Part shown: one piece after another, positions 33,821 through 44,873 of the stretch
Layout: each line of letters begins with the position of its first letter
Position numbering within the stretch: the first letter of the stretch is position 1
Source of the DNA: Rhodococcus sp. 06-462-5
GTDB taxonomy: Bacteria > Actinomycetota > Actinomycetes > Mycobacteriales > Mycobacteriaceae
NCBI RefSeq assembly: GCF_002258315.1
Contig: NZ_NOYD01000012.1
Span: forward strand, 62,001-126,000
Reading direction: 5' to 3'
Length of the DNA stretch: 64,000 bases
Notes under the pieces: generated by a model
The model's database searches: none
Seen by the model: only the letters and a program-made list of their open reading frames with translations
What the model was told of the DNA's origin: nothing
Position numbers and translations under genes: made by a program

Positions 33821-33860
33821 CAGAAGCGACGCGCCCCACGAGGGTGACACGTCGCTTCTG
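33821..33860 (-). terminator. inverted repeat between typA and lpqW
   Basis: An 11-bp perfect repeat (CAGAAGCGACG at 33821-33831 and its complement at 33850-33860) with an 18-base loop, just after the typA stop on the minus strand. It may be a weak terminator or a processing site separating typA from lpqW. There is no T run. Confidence 0.5.
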
Positions 33861-33876
33861 CCGCACGAAGTGAGTC

Positions 33877-35814
<1,938 letters not shown>

Positions 35815-35989
35815 GCGAAAAATTCTCCTGGAGTCGAATGCGGGCTCTTGTTCGCTAGCGGGCTTATGTCGCTAGAGAAGCGCGCTGCACCGCGAGGTTC
35901 TCGCGACTGATCGAGTTTACCCGTAGTCCGACGGTACCCCGCGCCACCCTCAGGTCTGTGACCTGCGCCACCCATTAGTCTTGGTGCTC

Positions 35990-36166
35990 ATGGGCAAGAT
36001 AAAGGCAGTAGATGTCTCGGGGATGAAGCCCAAGAAAAAATGCTGCCGCAAGAAGGTTCGGTGCATCAAATGTCCCGTGGTAATCATGCGAATGAAGAAA
36101 CTCGAATCGGCAGGCGCAACCAAGAAGGACCTGAAGAAGGGCCTCAAGACCGCTCGGGCGAAGTGA
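35990..36166 (+). CDS. small basic cysteine-rich protein
   Basis: 58 residues, starting [11 protein letters not shown] at ATG 35990 (an upstream in-frame GTG would add three). Its centre, [19 protein letters not shown], has four Cys in a CC-x5-C-x2-C arrangement among Lys and Arg, suggesting a zinc ribbon or nucleic-acid binder. The C-terminus is a Lys-rich helix. Proteins with this kind of motif occur widely in actinobacteria but are unannotated. Its 3' end overlaps the convergent mutT2 gene by 23 bases. Confidence 0.82.
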   Translation: MGKIKAVDVSGMKPKKKCCRKKVRCIKCPVVIMRMKKLESAGATKKDLKKGLKTARAK

Positions 36167-36557
36167 GCAGGATTTCCAGCAGTTCGGGCAGCCAGAGCCG
36201 ATCCGCGTCGACCAGATCCATCGTCACCAGCGTCTCGGCATCCACCCAGCGCAGGGCCGAATGTTCCAGCGCTGCAGGCATTCCCGAGACGAGCGAAGCC
36301 CGGTAGGCACGCATCACCAGGCCACCGGCAAGGTCGACATCTCCGGTGAGCGCCGCTCCGATCGAGCACTCGACTCCCAGTTCCTCGCGCAGCTCACGCA
36401 CCAGCGCGGCGTCCTCGGACTCCCCCGGCTCGACCTTGCCGCCGGGCAGTTCCCAGAGACCCGCCAGTTCGGGTGGACGGGTTCGTTGCGCCAGCAGCAG
36501 CCTGCCGTCGTGCGTCAACGCGGCTGCGACAACCACAGCGGTGGGGGTACCGGACAT
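36144..36557 (-). CDS. mutT2: Nudix hydrolase, MutT2-type
   Basis: 137 residues. The Nudix box [25 protein letters not shown] contains every key acidic residue. It should hydrolyse oxidised or unusual dNTPs (in mycobacteria MutT2 prefers 5-methyl-dCTP, dCTP and 8-oxo-dGTP). [16 protein letters not shown]-type strand and [11 protein letters not shown] (family WELPGG) are visible. It is divergent from phhB, with only 14 bases between start codons, and is followed by the convergent Cys-rich gene. Confidence 0.92.
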   Translation of the reverse strand: MSGTPTAVVVAAALTHDGRLLLAQRTRPPELAGLWELPGGKVEPGESEDAALVRELREELGVECSIGAALTGDVDLAGGLVMRAYRASLVSGMPAALEHSALRWVDAETLVTMDLVDADRLWLPELLEILLTSPERS

Positions 36558-36571
36558 GCCACCATCTTTCT

Positions 36572-36856
36572 ATGACCGAACTGCTGACCGATCGCGACAT
36601 CGAGGACGCCCGGCTCGCCGAATGGACCGTGGTCGGGAAATCTCTGACTCGCACCGTCGAACTGGCGTCGTTTCCGGCTGCCATCGAGGCGGTGAACCGC
36701 GTGGCCGAGGCCGCGGAGGAAGCGGACCATCACCCCGACATCGACATCAGATGGCGGACGCTCACGTTCACCCTCTCGACGCACAGTGCCGGCGGGCTCA
36801 CACAGAAGGATGTGGATCTGGCACGTCGGATCGATGCACTGACCGCGCCTTCCTGA
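36572..36856 (+). CDS. phhB: pterin-4-alpha-carbinolamine dehydratase
   Basis: 94 residues. Dehydrates the pterin-4a-carbinolamine formed by aromatic amino acid hydroxylases, and the family can act as a coactivator. The catalytic motif EEADHHPDIDIRWRTLTFTLSTHSAGGLT contains the His-His pair and the later His. Start ATG 36572, 14 bases from the mutT2 start. Its end overlaps pimE on the other strand by 59 bases. The order mutT2-phhB-pimE is conserved in mycobacteria. Confidence 0.92.
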   Translation: MTELLTDRDIEDARLAEWTVVGKSLTRTVELASFPAAIEAVNRVAEAAEEADHHPDIDIRWRTLTFTLSTHSAGGLTQKDVDLARRIDALTAPS

Positions 36857-38018
36857 CTCGCCCGGCATAGACCACCCAGCCGAGGAACAACGCTGCTCCG
36901 ACAACGTCCACGGCACCGGCCCACGCTTCGAGTCCGGGACGGGGGATGGTCCAGATCGATTCCTGGAAGAAGCTGAGCAGCCACGGCACCCCCACCGTAA
37001 CCGTCACCAACCAGTATCCTGCGACGATCTTCGCCCCGGCTACGTCGCGCAGCGGGCCGTGTACCAGCCAGATCACCATCGGGATGACCCAGATCCAGTG
37101 ATGCGACCACGAGATCGGTGAGATCAGCAGGCCGAGAAGTTGCACGATCACCAGCGTGCCCAGATGGTCTTCGCGTCCGATCGCACGCCATGCCGCGATC
37201 GCCAGCCCTGTCGCGAAGACGGCGGCGACGATCCACAGCGGCCCCTGCCCGACGTCCTCCCCCGCGATCCGGCTGAGCGCACCACGCAGAGACTGATTCC
37301 AGACCGAGCCGACGGGTCCGATGCGGTCGGCATCGCCGAGCAACGTGGTGAAGTACGTGGCCGCCTGCTGTCCGAGCGCCGCGTAGCTGACCGCGACGGT
37401 GAGGGCGAAGGCCACTGCCGAGAACACTGCGGCCTTCCATCGCCGGGTGGCCAGGAAGTACAGACCGGTGATGGCCGGGGTCAGCTTGATTCCGGCGGCG
37501 AGGCCGACCAGTCCGCCTGCCACCCACCACCTGCTGCTGCGCACCGCGAGAATTGCCACCAGCACCAGAAACACGTTGACCTGGCCGTAGTCCAGCGTCG
37601 TCCGCACGGGTTCGGACCACAGTCCCAGCGCGGTCCACAGCATTGCGATGCGTACCCAGCGCGGCTCGGCGGCGCGCTCGTCGCCGAGCACCATCGACAG
37701 CGCCAGCCTCACCACGGCGAACAGCGCGATCATGGTCGCGGCCTGCCACAGGACGCCGACCACCGTGAACGGCAGATAGTGCAGCGGGAAGAACACGAGC
37801 GCGGCGAACGGCGGGTACGTGAACGGGAGTGGGAAGTCGGGGGTCTGTACCGAATACGTGTAGTCGTACAGATTGCCGCCGAGCAGTGCCGCCGAGCCGT
37901 CGACGTAGACGTGTAGGTCCACGAGGTTCATTCCGTTGGGCGTGGCGAAAGCCCAGACGAATCGGCTGATCACCGAGACTGCGAGCAGAACGGGGGCCAG
38001 CCGAACAAGTCGGTTCAC
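36798..38018 (-). CDS. pimE: polyprenol-phosphate-mannose-dependent alpha-(1,2)-mannosyltransferase
   Basis: 406 residues, GT-C/GT87 with about ten membrane helices. Adds alpha-1,2-linked mannose to phosphatidylinositol mannosides in the plasma membrane. The first extracytoplasmic loop has NLVDLHVYVDGSAALLGG, whose Asp is the likely catalytic base; PFTYPPFAALVFFPLHYLPF follows. The C-terminal residues 388-406 are encoded opposite phhB. The ATG at 38018 gives a helix start directly (RLAPVLLAVSVISRFVWAF). Confidence 0.9.
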   Translation of the reverse strand: MNRLVRLAPVLLAVSVISRFVWAFATPNGMNLVDLHVYVDGSAALLGGNLYDYTYSVQTPDFPLPFTYPPFAALVFFPLHYLPFTVVGVLWQAATMIALFAVVRLALSMVLGDERAAEPRWVRIAMLWTALGLWSEPVRTTLDYGQVNVFLVLVAILAVRSSRWWVAGGLVGLAAGIKLTPAITGLYFLATRRWKAAVFSAVAFALTVAVSYAALGQQAATYFTTLLGDADRIGPVGSVWNQSLRGALSRIAGEDVGQGPLWIVAAVFATGLAIAAWRAIGREDHLGTLVIVQLLGLLISPISWSHHWIWVIPMVIWLVHGPLRDVAGAKIVAGYWLVTVTVGVPWLLSFFQESIWTIPRPGLEAWAGAVDVVGAALFLGWVVYAGRVRKARSVHRSDVPDPHPSV

Positions 38019-38336
38019 TGTGCGTGCGGTTCCGTTCGGTATCGATGCGGTGTATCGGTCGTCGAGCTTATAGGGCTCCGCTCACGCGCCCCAACCGCCT
38101 GCGCACCGGAGTAACATTTGCATCACCTTTCACACTGATAACTTCAGTAACAGGTTATCGTGTGCGTCTGCGGAGAATTCGCAGCGTGTGACCAATAGAC
38201 TGCCCTGGCAAAGATGCGACGGGGGAGGGCTCGACCGACAACAGCTGTACATCGGGGATTGCGCTACATAGAGTGACCCCTCGAGCACCGGCTGTCGCCG
38301 TGGGCCCGCGTCATGATCAGAATGGGGAATATCACC
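38019..38336. promoter_or_regulatory. divergent intergenic region of pimE and a secreted-protein gene
   Basis: 318 bases without a gene. It contains two GTAACA words (38111 and 38147) and an inverted GATAAC/GTTATC pair (38137-38159, 11 bases apart). GTAAC-type sites recall MtrA recognition elements in actinobacteria, but spacing is not a textbook match. It probably contains the promoters of both flanking genes. Confidence 0.4.
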
Positions 38337-39182
38337 GTGCTTCGTACCCGCGGAACGCGTCGCGTAGTTACAGCCTTTGCCGTAGCCGCAGCCGCCGCAC
38401 TAGTCGTGCCGACCAGCGCATCCGCACAGCCGTTGGTGCCGATGGCACCGGCAGATCTGCCCGCAGCACCGGCCGATCCCGCTGCTCTGATCGCTCAGTT
38501 CCTCCCCGCCCCCGGTGAGCCGTTGCCGAACCTGGCCGACGTCGAAGCACTCGCCTCGTTCGCACCGGCCATTCTCGGTGCCGCAGCCGGACCTGCCGAC
38601 GTGGGAGCTGCTCCGGCGGCGGACCTGCTCGGTCAGGCCCGCACCCTGCTGGAAACCGCGCAGCTCCCGGACCAGGTCAAGGCACTGCTCGAACGGGTCA
38701 TCACCTTCCTGGACGGCTCCGGCGGCGGCGGACCCGAACTGCCGGCCGATGGACCCGTCATCGCCCAGTTCCTGTACCCGACGCTCGGCAAGGGCTGCAT
38801 TTCCGACACCGCCGATTCCGTCGGAACAGCCCTCGCCGTACCGGGACCGGCCACCCTGCCGCCTCCCGGACCCGGTGCAGGACAGGCCGGCTTCGTCTTC
38901 ACCGCCCTCGGCACTGCGCCCGTCGCTGCGCAGCAGGCAGCTCCCCTGACGGTGACGTGGCTCAACATCGACAACCGTCGCTCGGGAACGCAGGACCTGA
39001 CCGGCGCGGCCATGATCAACACCGACGGTCCGGCAACGCTGTCCGCGATCGCCGACACCGGCCCCGGACGCGTCCTTTCGGTGATCTCCGGTTCGATCAC
39101 CACGCAGTCGAAGGAAGATCCGGCCGCAGCTCCGCGCAGCTGCACCTTCCTGCCCACCATCGGCACGGTCTACGTTCCGTAG
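38337..39182 (+). CDS. secreted Ala/Pro-rich protein, paralogue of the 41.0 kb gene
   Basis: 281 residues. GTG at 38337 (VLRTRGTRRVVTAFAVAAAAALVV) is 7 bases after a GGGGA site; ATG 38322 would add five residues. Signal peptide with cleavage after SASA. A Pro/Ala-rich region (PADLPAAPADPAAL) precedes a C-terminal domain with GKGCISDTADS, LTVTWLNIDNRRSG and SCTFLPTIGTVYVP. The ending matches the neighbour at 41006-41827 (SCFFFPTVGMINVA), so both form one exported family. Function unknown. Confidence 0.85.
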   Translation: MLRTRGTRRVVTAFAVAAAAALVVPTSASAQPLVPMAPADLPAAPADPAALIAQFLPAPGEPLPNLADVEALASFAPAILGAAAGPADVGAAPAADLLGQARTLLETAQLPDQVKALLERVITFLDGSGGGGPELPADGPVIAQFLYPTLGKGCISDTADSVGTALAVPGPATLPPPGPGAGQAGFVFTALGTAPVAAQQAAPLTVTWLNIDNRRSGTQDLTGAAMINTDGPATLSAIADTGPGRVLSVISGSITTQSKEDPAAAPRSCTFLPTIGTVYVP

Positions 39183-39198
39183 CTCGTATCTGCTCTAC

Positions 39199-39246
39199 CG
39201 ACAGTTTCGCCCCCGGCTTCCTCGCAAGCCGGGGGCGAAACTGTCG
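39199..39246. terminator. bidirectional hairpin terminator
   Basis: A perfect 21-bp stem (CGACAGTTTCGCCCCCGGCT... and its complement) with a 6-base loop CCTCGC. It lies between the plus-strand secreted-protein gene and the convergent DUF1906 gene, so it can end both transcripts. Confidence 0.9.
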
Positions 39247-39318
39247 ATTCAGGCGAATTCCGAAAACATCTATGCGTTGAATTCGAGAATTGTCGGAATG
39301 AATTACATCGATGTTATT

Positions 39319-40068
39319 TCAGAGAATGTTCGCCTCGGATTTCGACCACTGCCCGTAGTCGGCTTTCAGAATGTTGTTGATGTCGACCTTGACGCCGCCC
39401 ACGAAATCCTTGTCGATTCGGATCTGATGAATGTGTGCGTCGGGGTGAACGAAGCCCTTGGGGGTTCCCCAATTGTGCTGCCAATACCACTGGCCGAGTC
39501 CGGCGACCGAGGCCAATTCGATGGTCGGTGAGTTGGCGTAGATCCCCGTGTTCTCGGCTCCGATCACCGATTGCCAGCCCAGGATGTACGGCGCGATCAG
39601 AGTTGCGAACTCCACGGCGGTGGGGTTGTCGTCGATCGACGCGTAGATCGGGCGGTCCGTCGGACCACCGGCGGCGAGGTGGAGTTCGAGTCCCCGCTCT
39701 GCATGCTCGACACCCGCCGCGTACCCGCCACGCCAATCGGACGTGGCACCCTTGCCGAACTGATAGTTCGAGACCACTTCCAGCCCTGCGGACGTCAGCG
39801 AGTCGGCCTCGGACTTGCGCATCGGCTTGCCGATCATCCAGTTCGCATCCGGTCGCCGATCGGAGACGTACCGAACGGCCCCGAGGTGACCGGCCGCCTT
39901 GATGGCCGCCGCCGACGGCACCCCACCCGAGTAGTCGACGAGGGTGCCGAGTCCGGCGTCGGCGTGCGCGGTCGCCGTTCCCAACGCAACCAATCCGACG
40001 GCGGCCGCGGACCCCGCGGCGGCGTACTTGAACAACTCACGTCGCGAAACCTGCACAGAAATCTCCAT
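39319..40068 (-). CDS. Tat-exported DUF1906 (glycoside-hydrolase-like) protein
   Basis: 249 residues. A twin-arginine signal VSRRELFKYAAAGSAAAVGLVALG is cleaved near AHA-DAG. The DUF1906 core begins GTLVDYSGGVPSAAAIKAAGHLGAVRYVSDR and contains GYAAGVEHAERGLELHLAAG, IYASIDDNP, and IGAENTGIYANS, resembling a TIM-barrel of GH25-like proteins; related mycobacterial Rv2525c is also Tat-secreted. It may act on cell-wall glycan. Downstream is the shared terminator at 39199-39246. Confidence 0.88.
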   Translation of the reverse strand: MEISVQVSRRELFKYAAAGSAAAVGLVALGTATAHADAGLGTLVDYSGGVPSAAAIKAAGHLGAVRYVSDRRPDANWMIGKPMRKSEADSLTSAGLEVVSNYQFGKGATSDWRGGYAAGVEHAERGLELHLAAGGPTDRPIYASIDDNPTAVEFATLIAPYILGWQSVIGAENTGIYANSPTIELASVAGLGQWYWQHNWGTPKGFVHPDAHIHQIRIDKDFVGGVKVDINNILKADYGQWSKSEANIL

Positions 40069-40293
40069 CGTCGTTCGATCGCTGCGGCGCGCCTACCCGA
40101 GTAATCGCACAACCACTGCTATTTTCCGTCGTTTGTCGTATCCCACCACAATCACACCGGCATCGCCAGCCCCACTGCTCACACCACCACGTATCCCTCC
40201 GGCTTCACACGAGCACCTCGAGCATCGACGTCACGAACATGAATATGGTGGGGAGGACGATGCACGCACGAATGCGCTGAGGAGTGGATGGAC

Positions 40294-40872
40294 ATGGGCG
40301 TATCGCTCGCCAAGGGTGGAAATGTCTCGCTGACCAAAGAAGCACCGAACCTGACCGTGGTCAGCGTGGGACTCGGTTGGGATGTCCGCGCCACCACCGG
40401 CGGTGACTTCGATCTCGACGCCAGCGCCATCGGACTTCGCACCACGAAGAAGGCACTGAGCGACAGCTACTTCGTCTTCTACAACAACCTGCGCTCCCCC
40501 GACGGTGCCATCGAGCACACCGGCGACAACCGGACCGGCGAAGGCGAAGGCGACGACGAGAGCATCGATGTCGACCTGGCAGCCCTGACCCCGGAAGTCG
40601 ACTCCATCGTCTTCCCGGTGTCCATTCACAACGCCGATGCCCTGGGCCAGAACTTCGGCCAGGTCGTCAACGCCTTCATCCGCGTGGTGGACAAGTCCGA
40701 CGGTCGCGAACTCGCCCGCTTCGACCTCAGCGAAGACGCCTCCACCGAAACCGCAATGGTGTTCGGCGAGCTGTACCGCCGCGGGGCCGAATGGAAGTTC
40801 CGCGCCATCGGCCAGGGCTACGCCTCGGGCCTGGAGGGAATCGTGCGCGACTTCGGCATCGACGTGGGCTGA
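40294..40872 (+). CDS. TerD-family protein
   Basis: 192 residues. Calcium-binding stress protein family first linked to tellurite resistance. [63 protein letters not shown] (acidic calcium loop) and [13 protein letters not shown] match TerD/TerE. ATG 40294 follows GAGGAG at a better spacing than the ATG at 40288. The gene stands alone, without other ter genes nearby. Confidence 0.92.
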   Translation: MGVSLAKGGNVSLTKEAPNLTVVSVGLGWDVRATTGGDFDLDASAIGLRTTKKALSDSYFVFYNNLRSPDGAIEHTGDNRTGEGEGDDESIDVDLAALTPEVDSIVFPVSIHNADALGQNFGQVVNAFIRVVDKSDGRELARFDLSEDASTETAMVFGELYRRGAEWKFRAIGQGYASGLEGIVRDFGIDVG

Positions 40873-41005
40873 GCTGTCCGCGAACCGACTCGCTCGGACC
40901 GTCTCGATTGGACAACGGATTCCGGCTGAGCTTGTGACGCCCAGATGATGTGTGGTGGTATCAGCGCACACGCAACATAAGCCACATCAGTCACAGGAGT
41001 CACAC

Positions 41006-41827
41006 ATGTCTCGTCGCCTCAGCCGTTTGGCGGGCGCGCTCGCGCTCTCCTGCGCGGCATTGCTCGCTGTCCCCGCCACTGCCGCAGCGGATCCGGCACC
41101 GGCCGATCCACTGGCGCAGGCGATCGCCGCACTGCAGGGACAGGGTGGTGCCTCACTCGACGCCGCGACCGCGATCGCCGACTCACGTACCCCGGTCGCC
41201 GAGGACGCGAGCGTCGATCCGTTCGCCGCACTGAACGCGGCCAACAAGGCCCTCACCGACTTCGGCATCACGCCGTTCTTCTACCCCACGGCAGCGATCA
41301 ACTGCGCCGCTGCGGCGGGCTCGCCCCTCGGCATCGTTCCGGGTGTCGCAGGCGGAGCGGCCGGACCGTGGCCTCGGCTGACCGCGCCGGCCATCCCCAC
41401 CTTGCCGTTCCTGCCGTCCATACAGATCCCCGAGCTCAATGCCGTCGACAAGGGCGAAACCATGTTCGCGTTCGTCCCGGCCGGAATCGTGAACGATTCC
41501 GCAGACAAGACCGGGATGCAGGTCGCCTGGTTCAACGTCAACACCCTGCAGGGCGGATTCGCCGACTTCGGCGGCTTGGCAACCACTCTCGCCGACTCGA
41601 TCCTCGCCAACTCCGGCGTGCCCGACGCCGCGAAGGACATCGTCCGGCCGTTCGTCATCGGAGCGATCGACTCATTGCCTGCCGCCGGTGCCCGCGCCGT
41701 ACCCGTCGAAACCGGATCGGGAACCGTGCTCGCCGCGGTGTTCGGCACCGTGAACCACAAGGCCCTCGACGGTTCGGACAAGAGCTGTTTCTTCTTCCCC
41801 ACTGTCGGCATGATCAACGTCGCCTAG
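41006..41827 (+). CDS. secreted protein, paralogue of the 38.3 kb gene
   Basis: 273 residues. AGGAG precedes ATG 41006. Signal peptide SRRLSRLAGALALSCAALLAV, cleaved near AAA-DP. A Pro/Ala segment, then ALNAANKALTDFGITPFFYPTAAINCAAAAGS and a C-terminal VAWFNVNTLQGGFADFGGLA ... SGTVLAAVFGTVN ... KSCFFFPTVGMINVA. Three conserved Cys suggest a disulfide in the exported form. It is probably a cell-wall or surface protein; function unknown. It ends just before a strong bidirectional terminator. Confidence 0.85.
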   Translation: MSRRLSRLAGALALSCAALLAVPATAAADPAPADPLAQAIAALQGQGGASLDAATAIADSRTPVAEDASVDPFAALNAANKALTDFGITPFFYPTAAINCAAAAGSPLGIVPGVAGGAAGPWPRLTAPAIPTLPFLPSIQIPELNAVDKGETMFAFVPAGIVNDSADKTGMQVAWFNVNTLQGGFADFGGLATTLADSILANSGVPDAAKDIVRPFVIGAIDSLPAAGARAVPVETGSGTVLAAVFGTVNHKALDGSDKSCFFFPTVGMINVA

Positions 41828-41843
41828 AGGTTACCCACGATCA

Positions 41844-41880
41844 CGAAAGGCCCTGCAGCGCACTGCTGCAGGGCCTTTCG
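41844..41880. terminator. bidirectional hairpin terminator
   Basis: A perfect 16-bp stem (CGAAAGGCCCTGCAGC) with the 5-base loop GCACT. It separates the secreted-protein gene from the convergent BNR-repeat gene by a few bases on the other side. Confidence 0.88.
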
Positions 41881-41884
41881 GCTG

Positions 41885-43315
41885 CTACGCTCTGACGATT
41901 CGGCCCAGCCGCCCCAGGACGGCCTGCATCTCGGTGTGTTCCGAGCGCGCCGCCCACGGCCGTTGCCTGTTCCTCCCCCGCATCTGCATCGCAGCCCCGG
42001 TCACGAGGTCACCGTTGGGGGCGAAATGCACACGAACTATCTCGTTGAGTGAGCGTCTCGAACCGAAACCCGGTACGACACCGCAGAACCCGTACGGAAA
42101 CAGCGGTGCATCCGGCTCGTTGTACTTACCGCCGACGAACACCGGTCCGCCGGTGCGGAAGTCGCGGCACTGCGCGATGAAGCCGTGGAACGCACGACCC
42201 TTCTCACGGCCGTAGTAGGCGATACCCACCCGTCCGGACCCGGTGGCGGTGATCGCGCCGAAGCGGGCGTCGCGCACCCCTGGTGCAGACACAACCACCG
42301 GCCTCGACCAACTCACCGCACCGTCCGAGGACCAGGCGGCATGCAGCAACCCGTCGCGGTCCGGCCACACCGCGTACACGTTTCCGTCGTCGTCGACGGC
42401 CATCGACTCCGGCAGCAGGTATCGCGAACCGAGCAGCAGAAAGTGCAGTGCATTGTGGTACTTCGCCAGCGCCGAACCCGGGACCATCCGAACGTCCCAC
42501 GTCAGGCCTTCGTCGCGACTGACCGCAACAGCGAACCGTCGACCATAACGCCCACCGATGTAGACCGTGCCGTCCGGACCGACGACGCCCTTGCCGAACG
42601 CGACGTACTCCCGACTCGGCAATCCGGGGATGTTCTTCGAATCGATGTCGAAACCACCGGCCACCTCCCACTTCACCCCGCCGTCGAAGGACCGCCAGAT
42701 GACCTGCCGGGTGACGTTGATCAGTGGCCGCACCCGTACCGCGAACGGCGTGGGCGCGGAGAGGTACGTAACTCTCCCCGACCGTGAATTGCTTGGTCCG
42801 GCAAATACTTTGGCGTCCATCCTCGCTTTCGATGCCACTTTCCGGGTGCGCCAGGTTTCGCCCCGGTCGTCACTGACTCCGAGGGTGAAGCCCGTTCGCA
42901 GCGGGTGGGGCGGCACCGCGTCGAAACGGCCGGCGTGCAGAAACAGTCGCTCGTCGACGTCGTCGAAGTACAGATAGGGTCGATTCCGACCCTGCTGCAC
43001 CCCCTCGGGAACCGATGCGCGCCATGACTTTCCGAAGTCGGACGAGCGCAGTACACCGACACCGTCGACGGTGAACGCGGGCGCGACGAAGACGGTGTTG
43101 TCCGCCGCCACCCCGAGGGTGCAGGCCGCAGAGCCGTACTCGGTGTAGGAGATGTCGGTGACGAAGTCGGCCGATGCGGCCGCGTTGGTCGAGGAACGCA
43201 GTCCCGCCCGATAACCCGAGGCAACTCTGGGCGTCACGACACCCGCCATGGGGTGCCACGGCGTCGCGGCCACAGTGCTGGTCGATGCATTGGACCAGGC
43301 TAGCGCCGATGGCAC
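41885..43315 (-). CDS. BNR/sialidase-like beta-propeller protein
   Basis: 476 residues. Repeated Asp-box/BNR motifs such as SSDFGKSWRASV, SDDRGETWRTRK, SFDGGVKWEVAGG, SRDEGLTWDVRM and SSDGAVSWSRPVV identify a sialidase-type propeller. Start chosen is GTG 43315 (VPSALAWSNAS) at 6 bases from a GGAGGT; there is no signal peptide, so the protein should be cytosolic, unless an upstream start is used. Catalytic sialidase residues were not identified, so it may be non-enzymatic. Confidence 0.78.
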   Translation of the reverse strand: MPSALAWSNASTSTVAATPWHPMAGVVTPRVASGYRAGLRSSTNAAASADFVTDISYTEYGSAACTLGVAADNTVFVAPAFTVDGVGVLRSSDFGKSWRASVPEGVQQGRNRPYLYFDDVDERLFLHAGRFDAVPPHPLRTGFTLGVSDDRGETWRTRKVASKARMDAKVFAGPSNSRSGRVTYLSAPTPFAVRVRPLINVTRQVIWRSFDGGVKWEVAGGFDIDSKNIPGLPSREYVAFGKGVVGPDGTVYIGGRYGRRFAVAVSRDEGLTWDVRMVPGSALAKYHNALHFLLLGSRYLLPESMAVDDDGNVYAVWPDRDGLLHAAWSSDGAVSWSRPVVVSAPGVRDARFGAITATGSGRVGIAYYGREKGRAFHGFIAQCRDFRTGGPVFVGGKYNEPDAPLFPYGFCGVVPGFGSRRSLNEIVRVHFAPNGDLVTGAAMQMRGRNRQRPWAARSEHTEMQAVLGRLGRIVRA

Positions 43316-43430
43316 CGGTAGACCTCCAGGCAACCGAAGAAGTCCTCGGCCCGTCCTGGTGACAGATCACAGAACGGGACCGGTCAGTACGTAAACTCCC
43401 GATTCGCATTGGGACGCATAGGCTCATCGT

Positions 43431-44798
43431 GTGCCCCGCGCCCGAGCCGACCACAGTCGCCCCGGATCGACGCGCCTGCACCCCGCCGACGCACGCGCGT
43501 ACTGGATGGCATCGAAGATTCCGAGCGACCAGTTTCTGCTGTACTGCTTCGACAGCGGATCCGAGGGCTTCGACTCCGAGGTGGCACGACTCCACGAGCG
43601 CAGCGGCCGCATCGAGGTTCTACGCGGACGCATCACCGACGTCGCATTCGGACTCGACTATCCCCTCTGGACCGAGGCGGGCCCGCGCTCCGACGCGATC
43701 TCCGTCCACCGGACGACGAGCACCTGGCCGGAGTGCCTCGACGCGATCGCTGCATCGTTCACCCGTCAGGTCGATCCCCGAGTGTCCGTGTGGCACCTGC
43801 ACCTGTATCCGAACGTCACCGACGCTCCCGGCGGCGCGGCTGTCGTTGCCGTGCTCCAGCTTTCGCACGCGGCGGCCGACGGAACACTTGCTGCTCGCAC
43901 AGCCCGCGACCTGTTCGGCACGCATCCACTTCCACCGGCGTCGGTCCGGACGGAGCCTCCCGCATTGTTCGCGCACGCATCCACGATCGTTGCCGCTGCG
44001 ACCGTCCCGCTGCGACTGGCACGGATGGTTCGCGGCGGCGTCCGTGCCCGACGCGACGCGCTGAGCCTCGGACGAGGTACCGACGAGGGTGCGATTCCCC
44101 CGCCCGCACACTCGCGCGCTCGGACCGCCCTCGACGTGCCGCCCACCGGCCGGACGTCGGTACGGACCATCGTGCTTCCGAAATCCGACCTGCAGTCCGC
44201 CGGTACCACCATCACCACCTTCGTGCTGACCGCAGTATCGGTTGCACTGCAACGGCTTCTCGGCGACGGTCCGGATCTGGCCGCCGAGGTCACGCTGGCG
44301 AGGGACGCCCGAGCCGACGCACGAAACAATTTCGGCAACGTCGGTGTCGGACTGTTCACCGACGAACCGGACATCCGCACTCGCAGTCGACTCGTATCGG
44401 CCGATCTGGCCGCGCGTCGGACTCGCGCGAACCATCCGCTGTCGGAGGCCGCCCGCGCGTCACAGGACGCCGTCGAAGCACACGTGCCTGCATTTCTGGC
44501 CGAATGGGGCGTCGCGCAGTTCGATCCGACCGCAGTCCCTCCGTCCGTCACCGGGAACACCGTCGTCTCCAGCGTCTCGCGCGGTGCCGCAGACCTCACG
44601 TTCGGCGGCGGCTCCGTCCGATTCACCGCAGGTTTCCCGGCCCTGTCCCCCGCCATGAGCCTGACCCACGGAGTGCACGGCATCGGCGATACCGTCACCG
44701 TCGGCATCACCTCCAACAGTGCGGCCGTACCCTCCCCGGATCTCTACGAGGCACTCCTTCGCGACGCCCTCGACGACGTCCGCAAAGCTCTGGCCTGA
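43431..44798 (+). CDS. WS/DGAT-like acyltransferase
   Basis: 455 residues. The condensation-domain active-site motif HAAADGT (HxxxDG, in LQLSHAAADGTLAART near residue 150) is that of wax ester synthase/diacylglycerol acyltransferases. Later segments NNFGNVGVGLFTDEP and VVSSVSRGAADLTFGGG follow the family. It could make storage lipid, or be one of the divergent WS/DGAT members with other acceptors. GTG 43431 is 115 bases from the divergent BNR gene. Confidence 0.78.
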   Translation: MPRARADHSRPGSTRLHPADARAYWMASKIPSDQFLLYCFDSGSEGFDSEVARLHERSGRIEVLRGRITDVAFGLDYPLWTEAGPRSDAISVHRTTSTWPECLDAIAASFTRQVDPRVSVWHLHLYPNVTDAPGGAAVVAVLQLSHAAADGTLAARTARDLFGTHPLPPASVRTEPPALFAHASTIVAAATVPLRLARMVRGGVRARRDALSLGRGTDEGAIPPPAHSRARTALDVPPTGRTSVRTIVLPKSDLQSAGTTITTFVLTAVSVALQRLLGDGPDLAAEVTLARDARADARNNFGNVGVGLFTDEPDIRTRSRLVSADLAARRTRANHPLSEAARASQDAVEAHVPAFLAEWGVAQFDPTAVPPSVTGNTVVSSVSRGAADLTFGGGSVRFTAGFPALSPAMSLTHGVHGIGDTVTVGITSNSAAVPSPDLYEALLRDALDDVRKALA

Positions 44799-44873
44799 CC
44801 GGAACCGAACTGCCAGACAGTTCTCAGCATTTGTCGGGCGTCGGGCTCAGGTTCTCCCACCAGACTGACAGTC

